A DNA stretch of 64,000 bases. Origin: Nocardia anocheti. GTDB taxonomy: Bacteria > Actinomycetota > Actinomycetes > Mycobacteriales > Mycobacteriaceae. Positions 1 through 8,145 of the stretch are shown here, one piece after another. The stretch covers positions 124,001-188,000 of the forward strand of contig NZ_JAQQFV010000011.1 of NCBI RefSeq assembly GCF_029675105.1. Direction: 5' to 3'. The first letter of the stretch is position 1. The number at the start of each line of letters is the position of its first letter. Under the pieces are notes generated by a model that did no database searches, was not told where the DNA came from, and was given only the letters and a program-made list of their open reading frames with translations. The translations under genes were made by a program, and so were the position numbers.

Positions 1-1554
1 GTAGAGCCCGTTCGCGCCGTCGGGCTGGAACACCAGCATCAGCCAGGTGCAGATCCCGACCAGCCACATGAGCGTGCGCGTGGACAGGGCGAACGCGGCG
101 GCCAGCGCCAGCGGCCACGAGTAGTACCAGGGCAGCGCGGCGGGGGAGAGCAGCACGATCCCGACGAAGACGATGATGATGCCCATCACGGCCTCACGCT
201 CGCTGTGCCGGAACCGCCACCAGGTGGCGATGAGGATCAGCACCAGGGCGACCTGGCACAGCTTGCGGGTCCACCAGAGCGTGGAATCGAAGTCCAGCGG
301 GGTGATCCAGGTGATGATCTCGGCGAGCAGCGTCGGCAGCGAGAGCCACTGGATGATCTTGTTCGAGCCCTGCAGCGCGGTGACCCAGCCGAAGCCGACT
401 CCGGCGATGGCCGAGGCGGCGGCGAACACCGCCGCGAAGACGGCGAAGCCGATTCCGGCGATCTTGGCGAACACCAGCAGCGGATGGGGCATGTCGGCCG
501 AGGGCCGGGCCGCGTCCGGGTGTTTCTGGTCCTCGGACGGTCCGGTGTCGGCGTCCATGACCGCGCGCCGCTGGGCGGCCCGGCGTTCCTTCTCGTGCAG
601 AATCCAGATCCACACCAGGAACGGCAGCGCGACGGCCGCGGTGGCCTTGATCGCGACGCCGATGGCGACCACGACGATGCCCGCCACGTGATGACGTTCC
701 AGCACCAGCGCGATGCCCGCGCACATCAGGCCGACCATGAGCAGTTCGTTGTGCACGCCGCCGATGAGATGGATCAGCACCAGCGGGTTGAGCACCGCCA
801 GCCACAGCGCCACGGTGGGCTTGCCACCCAGGTGCTTGGTCAGGTGCGGCACCGCCCACATCATCAGGGCCAGGCCGGGCAGCATCACCAGGCGCAGGGC
901 GATGGTGCCCGCGATGATGTTGTCGCCGGTGATCATGGTGATCGCGCGGCCGATGAGGAGGAACACCGGCCCGTAGGGGGCGGTGGTGGTGGTCCAGACC
1001 AGGCTCACGTTGTCGAGCAGGATGCCGGGGTTGGCGACCGGGCCCACCTGGTAGGGGTCGAACCCGTCGCGCAGCAGCGCGCCCTGGGCCAGGTAGGAGT
1101 AGACATCGCGGCTGAACATCGGCGCCGCGAACAGCAGCGGGGTGGTCCAGATCCCGACGATGGCGCGCAGTTCGTTCAGCGTGACCGTGGTGGCGTCGCC
1201 GCGGAGGGTGTTGCGGCCGAGCCGGACCCAGGCGGCGATCATCATCAGCACACCGGCCCAGACCAGGATCGTCGACAGCGCGAAGCCGTGGCCGAAGCGC
1301 AGCCAGGACAGGTGCAGGGCCTCGAGCAGCGGATCGCGCTTGCGGACCGCGCCCGCCCCGAAGCCGCCGAAGGTGATCATCACCGCGCCGAAGAAGCCGA
1401 GCAGGGCCGCGTGGCCCTCGGGGCTGCGAGCGAAGTCGCCTGCGGTGCGCAGCCATGTCCGGAGACCGGGGTCGGTCCCGGGAGGAAGGTGGCGCTGCGG
1501 CTCGAGAGTGCGCATGGTGTCCATGGGGCCTACGGTCGTCTCGGAGGGCGGCAT
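1..1554 (-). CDS. mptA: MptA-like alpha-(1->6)-mannopyranosyltransferase (3' end outside window)
   Basis: This GT-C type polyprenyl-phosphomannose-dependent mannosyltransferase extends the alpha-1,6-mannan backbone of lipomannan and lipoarabinomannan on the outer face of the membrane. The visible 518 codons start at an ATG preceded by GGGGGGA about 11 bases upstream. In-frame ATGs at 1524 and 1515 have poorer ribosome sites. The translated minus strand is a long polytopic membrane protein with many hydrophobic helices, including segments such as ALLGFFGAVMITFGGF near residue 50 and FLLIGRAITMITG near residue 180. It has the MptA/MptB-type motif region MFSRDVYSYLAQG near residue 125 (RDVYSY). 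A charged cytoplasmic loop with Glu, Lys, Asp and Pro lies near residues 320-350. It follows the crtI-like gene by 71 bp on the same strand. In M. tuberculosis mptA also sits beside idsA2. The last few residues and the stop lie beyond base 1. Confidence 0.85.
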   Translation of the reverse strand, partial: MPPSETTVGPMDTMRTLEPQRHLPPGTDPGLRTWLRTAGDFARSPEGHAALLGFFGAVMITFGGFGAGAVRKRDPLLEALHLSWLRFGHGFALSTILVWAGVLMMIAAWVRLGRNTLRGDATTVTLNELRAIVGIWTTPLLFAAPMFSRDVYSYLAQGALLRDGFDPYQVGPVANPGILLDNVSLVWTTTTAPYGPVFLLIGRAITMITGDNIIAGTIALRLVMLPGLALMMWAVPHLTKHLGGKPTVALWLAVLNPLVLIHLIGGVHNELLMVGLMCAGIALVLERHHVAGIVVVAIGVAIKATAAVALPFLVWIWILHEKERRAAQRRAVMDADTGPSEDQKHPDAARPSADMPHPLLVFAKIAGIGFAVFAAVFAAASAIAGVGFGWVTALQGSNKIIQWLSLPTLLAEIITWITPLDFDSTLWWTRKLCQVALVLILIATWWRFRHSEREAVMGIIIVFVGIVLLSPAALPWYYSWPLALAAAFALSTRTLMWLVGICTWLMLVFQPDGANGLY

Positions 1555-1625
1555 ATTCGGTCGGTCCCCCCGGATGGTCGGCGGTCGCAACCGCGAGCTG
1601 ATAAGTCGGCCGTCAGTTTACGGCT

Positions 1626-3203
1626 TCAACTCCGAACACTAACCCGGTGGTCGGTACCGGTGCGCGTCCGGCTACCGGTGATTCGCGCCGCGGCCAATTT
1701 GCCCGACAGCAGCGTCGTGGGCACGCCGACCCCCGGAGTGGTGCCGCAACCTGCGAGAACGACGTTGTCCACGCCCCTTGGCAGGTTGCGTGGACGGAAC
1801 GGGCCGGTCTGCCGGAACAGGTGCGCCACGGAGAACGGCGTGCCCGCGATCATGCCCGCGGCGGCCCACGTCGCCGGTGTGTCGAGATGATCGACGGTGA
1901 AGTACTCGCTGATTCCGGTGTACCCGCGCTGTTCCAGGGTGTCGAGCAGCTCGCGCAGGTAGGCCGGGCCGACCCGGTCCCAGTCCAGCCGGGCGGCCGT
2001 CAGGTTGGGGCAGGGCGCGAGCACCGAGAGCGGTTCGTGCCTGCCGTCGGCGCGCTCGACGAACTGGGTCGCGTCGGTGAGCGCGGGCCGGGTGAGCAGC
2101 AGCGAGGGGTCGCTCATGAGTTGCCCGCGGCCCCGCCGGGCCGAGATCTCGGCGAAGGTCCGGGCCCAGGCGGCCCCGAAATCGATGGTGTGATGCGCCT
2201 GCACGGGCCAGCGCGCGGCCACCTCGGCGGGCACGGTGCCGTGCGCGACCACGGCCGAGGGCGAGGCGCGCAGCCCGCGCCGGTGCCGCAGGCCGAAGCG
2301 GCGCAGCGAGCCCAGGTCGGCGGTGACCACCACGGCGTCGCAGGCGAAGCGGCGCCCGTCGGTGGCGCGCACCGCCTCGGCGTGGCGGTGACCGGGCGTG
2401 CCGTCGCGGCGGTCGCCGGTCGCGTAGTCGATCCCGGCGACCTCGGTGCCGAGTTCGAGCCGTCCACCCGCCGCGGTGAGCGCCTCGGCCAGCGCGGCGG
2501 TGATGGCGCGCATGCCGCCCTCGGGGAAGTACACGCCCAGGCAGGTGTCCATGTGCGGGATGGCGCCGTAGAGGGCCAGCGCCTTGTCCGGGACCGTGCC
2601 CGCGTAGAGCGCCTGGAAGGTGAACAGCCTGGTCAGCCGCTCGTCACGCAGGTACGACCGGACCTTCGGCCCGAGCTTGCCCAGCCCGCCGAGGCGGACC
2701 AGGGTGGCCAGCGACGCGCGCGAACGGCGACCGCGCACCAGATCCAGCGGGGAATCGAAGTTCGCGTCCATGAAGTCGTCGTACTCGGCGGCGTAGACGC
2801 GGCCCAGCCACTCGCGCAGGCGCCGGTAGCCGCGCGCCTCGGCCGGTCCGCAGGCCCGGGTGACCTCGGCGGCCATGGTCTCGGCGTCGTCGTAGACGCG
2901 GATGTCGGTGCCGTCGGCGAAGCGCGCGTGATAGGCCGGGGTCAGCCGGTGGATGCGCAGCCCGACGCTGTCGCGGGTCTGCCCGACCGCGGCCAGTGCC
3001 TCGTCGATGAGTTCGGGCACCGTGAGCACCGTGGCTCCGGAGTCGATCTCGTAGTCGGCGAAGCGGTAGCGCCCCACCCGTCCGCCGGGGTGATCGGCCC
3101 GTTCCAGCACGGTCACCTCGTGACCGGCACCGCGCAGATGCAGCGCGGCGGCCAGCCCGGCCAGTCCGGCGCCGACCACGACCACATGATTCGCGTGTCC
3201 CAC
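1626..3203 (-). CDS. crtI: CrtI-like phytoene desaturase / FAD-dependent carotenoid oxidoreductase
   Basis: This 525-residue flavoprotein is of the carotenoid desaturase (CrtI/CrtN) family, which introduces double bases of unsaturation into phytoene-type C40 chains at the membrane. The N-terminus has the dinucleotide-binding fold GAGLAGLAAALHL (residues 10-22), followed by ERADHPGGRVGR, the usual second FAD motif. The C-terminus carries the family signature around GCGTTPGVGVPTTLLSGK. The GTG start is supported by GGAGAGGA about 7 bases upstream. It lies 18 bp downstream of the idsA-like prenyl synthase, so the two are almost certainly one transcript: prenyl diphosphate supply followed by desaturation. 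No phytoene synthase (crtB) or lycopene cyclase gene is in the window, so the substrate cannot be fixed from context. The family assignment is strong, and phytoene desaturase is the most likely function. Confidence 0.85.
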   Translation of the reverse strand: MGHANHVVVVGAGLAGLAAALHLRGAGHEVTVLERADHPGGRVGRYRFADYEIDSGATVLTVPELIDEALAAVGQTRDSVGLRIHRLTPAYHARFADGTDIRVYDDAETMAAEVTRACGPAEARGYRRLREWLGRVYAAEYDDFMDANFDSPLDLVRGRRSRASLATLVRLGGLGKLGPKVRSYLRDERLTRLFTFQALYAGTVPDKALALYGAIPHMDTCLGVYFPEGGMRAITAALAEALTAAGGRLELGTEVAGIDYATGDRRDGTPGHRHAEAVRATDGRRFACDAVVVTADLGSLRRFGLRHRRGLRASPSAVVAHGTVPAEVAARWPVQAHHTIDFGAAWARTFAEISARRGRGQLMSDPSLLLTRPALTDATQFVERADGRHEPLSVLAPCPNLTAARLDWDRVGPAYLRELLDTLEQRGYTGISEYFTVDHLDTPATWAAAGMIAGTPFSVAHLFRQTGPFRPRNLPRGVDNVVLAGCGTTPGVGVPTTLLSGKLAAARITGSRTRTGTDHRVSVRS

Positions 3204-3221
3204 AGCGCTTTCCTCTCCGGC

Positions 3222-4250
3222 TCAGGCGGCGCGGCGGGTGGCGGCCAGTGCCATGTCGTGCAGCAGCCGCTTGGCGGGCCCCGTGGCGGTGCTGGCGGCG
3301 ACGGCGGCCAGGCCGGTGTCGGTGAGCTCGGTGATGCGGCGTTCCACGTCGTCGACGGCGCCCAACTCGGTGAGCAGCGTGCGCAGCCGGTCGACGGCGG
3401 TGTCGTCGAGATCGGTGCCGAGGCCGGTGCGGATCAGGTCGGCGGCGTCGTCGTCGGCGCGGCGCAGGGCCTCGGCGATGAGCACGGTGCGCTTGCCCTC
3501 GCGCAGGTCGTCGCCCGAGGGCTTGCCGGTCACCGCGGGGTCGCCGAACACGCCGAGCAGGTCGTCGCGCAGCTGGAAGGCGATGCCCACGTCGGTGCCG
3601 TAGGTGCGCAGGGCCGCGATGAGCGCGTCGTCGGCTCCGGCCAGGGCCGCGCCCAGGTGCAGCGGGCGTTCGATGGTGTAGGCGGCGGTCTTGTACCGGT
3701 TGATCCGCAGCGCGGCGTCCACCGATTCGTCGCAGCCCGCCTCCCCGTTGATGTCGAGCAGCTGGCCACCGAGCACCTCGGTGCGCATGCTCGCCCACAC
3801 CGGGGCGAACCGGGCCAGCGCGGCGGGCGCGAGTCCGGCCTGGTGCACCAGGTCGTCGGCCCAGGCCAGGGCCAGATCGCCGATCAGGATGGCGACCGCG
3901 CGGCCGTACTCGGCGCCGTCGCCGGGCCAGCCCGCCGCGTGATGACGGTCCTCGAAGGCGACGTGCACCGTCGGGAAGCCGCGACGGGTCCGGGAGGAGT
4001 CGATGATGTCGTCGTGCACCAGCGCGCACGCCTGCACCAGTTCCAGCGCCGAGCAGGCGGTGAGTACCGCGGCCGCCTCGGGTCCGGCGGGGTCGCCGCC
4101 CGCGCCCAGCCACCCGGTCCACGCGAACCCGGGCCGCGAGCGCTTGCCGCCGCGCAGGACGAACTGCTCGAGCGCGTCGGCGGCGTCGGTGAACACCGGC
4201 CCCAGCGGGGCGACGATGTCGCGGCGGGTGGCGAAGAACCCGCTCAGCAC
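3222..4250 (-). CDS. idsA: Polyprenyl (geranylgeranyl-type) diphosphate synthase
   Basis: This trans-isoprenyl diphosphate synthase condenses IPP with allylic diphosphates to make C15-C20 chains. The first Asp-rich motif is DDIID (in VHDDIIDSSRTRRG) and the second is DDLLG (in FQLRDDLLGVFGD). The GGKRSRP substrate loop is also present, so all catalytic motifs are intact. The gene is first in a leftward run with the crtI-like desaturase (18 bp gap) and then mptA, and is divergent from metF. The start is uncertain. The GTG at 4250 has no good ribosome site. The frame stays open upstream with protein-like sequence, and a strong GGAGGT at 4369-4374 sits 4 bases before an in-frame CTG at 4364, which would add 38 residues. 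It corresponds positionally to M. tuberculosis idsA2. Product chain length cannot be read from sequence alone; GGPP for carotenoids is inferred from the neighbour. Confidence 0.88.
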   Translation of the reverse strand: MLSGFFATRRDIVAPLGPVFTDAADALEQFVLRGGKRSRPGFAWTGWLGAGGDPAGPEAAAVLTACSALELVQACALVHDDIIDSSRTRRGFPTVHVAFEDRHHAAGWPGDGAEYGRAVAILIGDLALAWADDLVHQAGLAPAALARFAPVWASMRTEVLGGQLLDINGEAGCDESVDAALRINRYKTAAYTIERPLHLGAALAGADDALIAALRTYGTDVGIAFQLRDDLLGVFGDPAVTGKPSGDDLREGKRTVLIAEALRRADDDAADLIRTGLGTDLDDTAVDRLRTLLTELGAVDDVERRITELTDTGLAAVAASTATGPAKRLLHDMALAATRRAA

Positions 4251-4507
4251 CCGCTCGACGGCGGCGACGAACGCGGGCGTGCCCGGTGTGAGCGCGGCGA
4301 GGTCGGCCGGGGTGGGCGCGTCGGTGACGAGCCGGGAGAGCGGGGTACCGATTCCGGCGGACAGGATGACCTCCAGGGGCGAGCAGAGCGGGGGACGGAC
4401 CGGCGATCGCGCGTGTCGGTCGTTGCGTCGAACGATACGCGGGCCGGACGGTCGCGCCCACGGCGCACACGGCGGGGTGCGACCGGTTCCACACCCGCCC
4501 CCGCCAC

Positions 4508-4513
4508 TACACT
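4508..4513 (+). promoter_or_regulatory. -10 element of metF (leaderless transcript likely)
   Basis: A TACACT hexamer ends 6 bases before the metF GTG, which puts the expected transcription start at or next to the start codon. There is no Shine-Dalgarno sequence before the GTG. Together these suggest a leaderless mRNA, common in this order. No convincing -35 was found; TTCCAC at 4487-4492 is only 15 bp away. Confidence 0.5.
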
Positions 4514-4519
4514 GGACCG

Positions 4520-5521
4520 GTGACTTTCGACGACGGACGGGGACGTTCGACCCCGGATCGACCCGCCCAGCAGCCGTCGGTCGCCTCGAACACCCCCTCG
4601 GTGGCGCAGAGCCTGCGGACCCACGCGGGTCGCGGTGTGCCGTTCTCCGTCGAGTTCAATCCGCCCCGCGACGCGGCCGGTGAGGCGCGGCTGTGGCGGG
4701 CGGTGCGCGAGTTCGAGCGCATGCATCCCGCCTTCGTCTCGATGACCTACGGCGCGGGCGGCTCCACCCGCGACCGCACCGTGCGCATCACCGGCGCCCT
4801 CGCCGAGGAGACCACGCTGCTGCCGGTCGCGCACCTGACCGCCGTGGGCCACAGCATCGCCGAGCTGCGCTCGCTGGTCGGCTCCTACGCCGACTCCGGC
4901 ATCCGCAATGTCCTGGTCCTGCGCGGCGACCCGCCCGGTGATCCGCTGGGCGAGTGGAGCAAGCATCCCGAGGGCGTCGAGTACGCCGAGGAACTGGTGC
5001 GCATCGTGCGCGACCTCGGTGACTTCCACGTCGGCGTGGCCTCGTTCCCGCAGGGCCACCACCGCTCACCGGATCTCGACCACGACACCCGTCACCTGGC
5101 CGCGAAACTGCGTGCGGGCGCGGAGTATTCGATCACCCAGATGTTCTTCGACGTGGAGCACTACCTGCGGTTGCGGGATCGGGTGGTGGCCATGGACCCG
5201 ATCGAGGGCGCCAAGCCGATCATCCCCGAGCTCATGCCGATCACCTCGCTGCGCACCCTCCAGCGCGCCGAGGAGCTCAGCGGTCGCCCGGTGCCCGCCG
5301 ACGTCGTCGCCCGGCTGACCCGCGCGGCGGGCACCGGTCCGGAGGAGGACCGCGCCGCCGTGCGCGCCGAGGGCATCCGCGTCGCCACCGAGATGGCCCA
5401 GCGCCTGATCGACGAGGGCGCCCCCTGCCTGCACTTCATCACCCTGAACTTCGCCAAGGCCACCAGCGAGGTCCTCACCGCTCTCGGCTACGGCGTCACG
5501 GCCGCCCCGATCAGCGCCTGA
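4520..5521 (+). CDS. metF: Methylenetetrahydrofolate reductase
   Basis: This 333-residue member of the MetF family reduces 5,10-methylene-THF to 5-methyl-THF, the methyl donor for methionine synthesis. It is a single TIM-barrel FAD enzyme. After a disordered N-terminus of about 35 residues come the conserved VEFNPPRD strand (near residue 44) and MTYGAGGSTRDRT (near residue 75). VAHLTAVG and LVLRGDPPGD, typical flavin and folate contact segments, follow. Length is slightly above the usual 290-310 because of the N-terminal tail. The GTG start is likely leaderless (TACACT at 4508). It is divergent from idsA, and its 3' end overlaps the opposing DUF2867 gene by 11 bp. It is the counterpart of the M. 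tuberculosis MetF-like gene next to idsA2 and lppM. Confidence 0.9.
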   Translation: MTFDDGRGRSTPDRPAQQPSVASNTPSVAQSLRTHAGRGVPFSVEFNPPRDAAGEARLWRAVREFERMHPAFVSMTYGAGGSTRDRTVRITGALAEETTLLPVAHLTAVGHSIAELRSLVGSYADSGIRNVLVLRGDPPGDPLGEWSKHPEGVEYAEELVRIVRDLGDFHVGVASFPQGHHRSPDLDHDTRHLAAKLRAGAEYSITQMFFDVEHYLRLRDRVVAMDPIEGAKPIIPELMPITSLRTLQRAEELSGRPVPADVVARLTRAAGTGPEEDRAAVRAEGIRVATEMAQRLIDEGAPCLHFITLNFAKATSEVLTALGYGVTAAPISA

Positions 5522-6101
5522 GCGCGAGTTCGCGCCAGGTCCGCTCCCACTGCCGGGTCATGGCCGGGTAGACGATCAGGTAGCGGAACGGCTTGATCAG
5601 GGCCATATAGGCCCGGCCGAGCCCGCCGTTGGGTTTCACCAGCACGGCCATCCGCAGGTGGTAGCCGGTCTCGTCGGGGACCCAGCCCAAGTGCGCGACG
5701 CCGTGCATGGTGCTGTTGGCGATCTCGGCGGCGTATTCGTCGTCGAGGCGATAGAGCGGGGTCAGTGGCCCGTCCTCGGCGGTCACCGGGGTGTCGCGCA
5801 GATCGGCGGGCAGGCGTGTGCGCAGGGAGGTGACGCGGCCGCCGGTGCCCGCGTCCTCGCGGTCCCAGCCCAGCAGCGCGCCCAGCTTCCAGCGGATGCG
5901 GAACAGCACGGCGGTGAGGCCGCGGCCGTCGGTGGTCCGGGCCAGGCTCAGGGCGTCCACCAGCGCGGGGAAGTCCTCGGCGCGGGCGCCGGGGGTGTCG
6001 AAGCGCCAGAGGTCCTCGACGGGGAAGTCGGGGGCGATCTCGTGGATGCGCCAGGGGCGTTCGGTGTGGGCCGAGGTGGGGAGTCGCACGGGAACCTCCA
6101 T
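5511..6101 (-). CDS. DUF2867 family protein
   Basis: A 196-residue soluble protein matching the DUF2867 family (often annotated as a SRPBCC-like or uncharacterised protein near TetR regulators). It has no signal peptide or membrane helix. Recognisable family features are an N-terminal HEIAPDFPVEDLW stretch, a central LGALLGWD segment, and a C-terminal half with MHGVAHLGWV followed by LIKPFRYLIVYPA. The ATG start sits directly downstream of, and overlaps, a palindromic operator. The sequence GGAGG appears only just inside the gene, so the message may be leaderless. Its stop overlaps the end of metF. Function is unknown. The twin operators suggest tight repression by a TetR-like regulator that is not encoded in this window. 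Confidence 0.75.
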   Translation of the reverse strand: MEVPVRLPTSAHTERPWRIHEIAPDFPVEDLWRFDTPGARAEDFPALVDALSLARTTDGRGLTAVLFRIRWKLGALLGWDREDAGTGGRVTSLRTRLPADLRDTPVTAEDGPLTPLYRLDDEYAAEIANSTMHGVAHLGWVPDETGYHLRMAVLVKPNGGLGRAYMALIKPFRYLIVYPAMTRQWERTWRELALRR

Positions 6102-6155
6102 CTATACGGTGACGTATAAGACCAGGCTACGCGTGGTTGTACGTCACCGTATAGA
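6101..6155 (-). promoter_or_regulatory. Twin palindromic operators in the DUF2867 promoter
   Basis: Two copies of a 16-base site lie in opposite orientation at 6101-6116 and 6140-6155, as a perfect inverted repeat with 23 bp between. Each copy sits on a shorter dyad: TATACGgtgaCGTATA at 6103-6118 and TACGtcacCGTA at 6140-6151. The first overlaps the DUF2867 start codon. Spacing and symmetry look like a cooperative TetR/AcrR-type operator. No regulator gene adjoins it, so the binding protein is unknown. Confidence 0.7.
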
Positions 6156-6190
6156 TCTCGGCGGAGTGAGAAACGACCGATTGACAGGCC

Positions 6191-7342
6191 TCAGGCGGCG
6201 CGCACGGTGCTGTGCGCCCATGCCTCGGCCAGCAGCCGGTGCGATTCCAGGCGGTCGGCGTGGTCGTGGGTGATGGTGGTGACCAGCAGTTCGTCGGCCC
6301 CGGTGACCCGTTGCAGGGCCGCGAGACGCTCCACGGCGGTGGCGGGGGAGCCGACGATCTGGGCGGCCAGCCGGTCCTCCACCAGGCGGACCTGGTCGGC
6401 GGTCAGGGGCGCGGCGGTGGCGGGATCGAGGTATTCGGCCGCACCGGTGCCGCTGCGCACGCTGTGCACCCAGTGGCCGTAGGTGCTCGCGCGGTGGCGG
6501 GCGGTGTCGTCGTCGGGGGCGACGACCACGTCGGCGGAGACGATCACGTGCGGCTGGGCCAGCCGTGCGGAGGGCCGGAAGGCCGCCCGGTACGCCTCGA
6601 CCGCGTCCAGCGCCGTCCCCGGCGAGACGTGATAGGCCGCCGCGAACGGCAGACCCAGCTCGCCCGCCAGCTTCGCGCTCTCCCCGGCCGAACTGCCGAA
6701 CAGCCACACCTCGGCGTCGATGCCCTCGCCCGGCACCGCGTGCAGTTCGACACCGTTGGAGGCGACATAGGTCCCGTCCAGCAGGGCCCGGATCTCGGCC
6801 ACCTGGTCGGCGAACTCCAGCGACTCGGCCCCGGGCTGCTGTAGTGCCTCGCCCGCGGCGACGAACCGCGAACGGTCGGTGATCCGGCGCGGATCGAACG
6901 GCGGCGGGACCACCACGCCGTCGCGGATCTCGGTGCGCCCGGTCACCGTGTCCAGCACGGGATGGCCGCCCTTGGCGGTGCTCGCCTCGGCACCGAACTG
7001 GGCGCGCCGGTGCCCCGAGCGGCCGAGCCCGATGTCGACCCGGCCGGGCTGGACCGCGTCGACGATGCCGAAGGACTCCACGATCGAGGCCGAGGTGTGC
7101 TGACCCACCTGCACCGCGCCGGTGCCCACCCGGATTCGTGAGGTGGCCGCGGCGACCAGCGCGAGCAGGGTCAGCGAGGCGGAACTGGCCACCGAGACGA
7201 AGTGGTGCTCGGCCAGCCAGTACCGCCGGTAGCCCCACTCCTCGGCGTGGCGGGCCAGGTCGACCGAATTGCGCACGGCCTGCGCGGCATTCGATCCCGC
7301 GCTGATCGGGGACAGGTCCAGGACGGAGAGAGGAACGCTCAC
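6191..7342 (-). CDS. LLM class flavin-dependent oxidoreductase (luciferase group 1, MsnO8-like)
   Basis: A 383-residue bacterial-luciferase-like protein and the last gene of the riboswitch-controlled operon. The N-terminal LSVLDLSPISAG and the YRRYWLAEHH motif (near residue 45) are hallmarks of the luciferase group 1 subfamily. VGTGAVQVGQHTS and the ESFGIVDAVQPGR segment follow in the usual order, and GSSAGESAKLAGELG lies mid-protein. These enzymes use reduced flavin supplied by a partner reductase to monooxygenate small substrates. The GTG start overlaps the stop of the DUF1684 gene by 4 bp (GTGA), so translation is coupled. In this operon a role in oxidative cleavage of an organosulfur compound is inferred; the substrate is not readable. 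No flavin reductase gene is adjacent. Confidence 0.82.
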   Translation of the reverse strand: MSVPLSVLDLSPISAGSNAAQAVRNSVDLARHAEEWGYRRYWLAEHHFVSVASSASLTLLALVAAATSRIRVGTGAVQVGQHTSASIVESFGIVDAVQPGRVDIGLGRSGHRRAQFGAEASTAKGGHPVLDTVTGRTEIRDGVVVPPPFDPRRITDRSRFVAAGEALQQPGAESLEFADQVAEIRALLDGTYVASNGVELHAVPGEGIDAEVWLFGSSAGESAKLAGELGLPFAAAYHVSPGTALDAVEAYRAAFRPSARLAQPHVIVSADVVVAPDDDTARHRASTYGHWVHSVRSGTGAAEYLDPATAAPLTADQVRLVEDRLAAQIVGSPATAVERLAALQRVTGADELLVTTITHDHADRLESHRLLAEAWAHSTVRAA

Positions 7343-8145
7343 TGCTTCGGATCCTTCTCGCCCGCTTCGATCGCCACCCGCAGCCGGTTCTCCGGCGGCG
7401 CCACCGGGCAGGTCGCGAAATCGGTGAAGGCGCAGGGCAGATTCACCGCCCGGTTGAAGTCGAGGGTGACCGTGCCGTCGCCCTCGACCGCGCCCAGGGC
7501 CAGCGAGCGCGCGGCCGGGTAGGTGGTGACGCCGCTGGTGGCGTCGGTGAACAGCACCCGCAGATCGGTGGGCGTGCCGAAGGCGACCAGCGTCTCGGTG
7601 ACCGTGCCGATCCGGAACTCGACGGTGCCCGCGGCGGCGTGGTGGTGCTCGAGCCCGTCCACGACGGCCCCGGTGGTGACGACACGCTCGTCGTCGAAGG
7701 CGGTGAACCGTCCGGTGACCACCCAGCGCGGGTCCACCGGATAGGCGGCCACACCGGTGAACGCGGCCAGCGACCGCGAAGCGGGATCGTGCACGCGCAC
7801 CGCGTACTGCCCCGAGCGGCGGATCACCTCGTAGACCTTCTCCTCGTTGAGCACGCTGACGCCCGGCGCGCCCTCGGTCGGGACCACGATCCGCACCCCG
7901 GCGATCCGCTCGCCGTCCACGTCGAGCCGGTCGGCGGGCTGGGCGGTGATGAACACCTTGTCGTCGGTGACCCACCAGGTGCCCGGCAGGCCGTCGAGAC
8001 GTTCGGGCCGGTCGGTGAGCCAGTGCAGGGCGGTGAAACTGAGCCAGCCCAGGGGGTCGCGCAGGGCGTCCTCGCGGGCGTCGTGCCAGCGGTGCCAGTC
8101 GTCGGTGAAGGTGGTGGTGGCGGTGTTGTCGACGGTGATGGTCAT
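7339..8145 (-). CDS. DUF1684 domain protein
   Basis: A 268-residue cytosolic protein of the uncharacterised DUF1684 family. The N-terminal WHRWHDAREDALRDPLGWLS segment and the next tryptophan-rich stretch (LPGTWWVTDDKVF) are typical of the family. The C-terminal part contains LDFNRAVNLPCAFTDFATCPVAPPENRL, the most conserved block, with two cysteines and NRAVNLPC. There is no signal peptide. It is tightly embedded in the flavin monooxygenase operon: its ATG overlaps the upstream gene's stop (ATGA) and its stop overlaps the downstream GTG. Co-translation with three monooxygenases and an importer under a SAM riboswitch suggests a step in sulfur-compound breakdown, but no catalytic role is established for the family. 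Confidence 0.8.
   Translation of the reverse strand: MTITVDNTATTTFTDDWHRWHDAREDALRDPLGWLSFTALHWLTDRPERLDGLPGTWWVTDDKVFITAQPADRLDVDGERIAGVRIVVPTEGAPGVSVLNEEKVYEVIRRSGQYAVRVHDPASRSLAAFTGVAAYPVDPRWVVTGRFTAFDDERVVTTGAVVDGLEHHHAAAGTVEFRIGTVTETLVAFGTPTDLRVLFTDATSGVTTYPAARSLALGAVEGDGTVTLDFNRAVNLPCAFTDFATCPVAPPENRLRVAIEAGEKDPKQ

Noticed and set aside
194..1456. 420-codon open frame antiparallel or out of frame within the mannosyltransferase gene
   Set aside because: Arg/His/Gly/Pro-rich, no family resemblance; it is the usual high-G+C shadow of mptA, whose frame runs open to the left edge.
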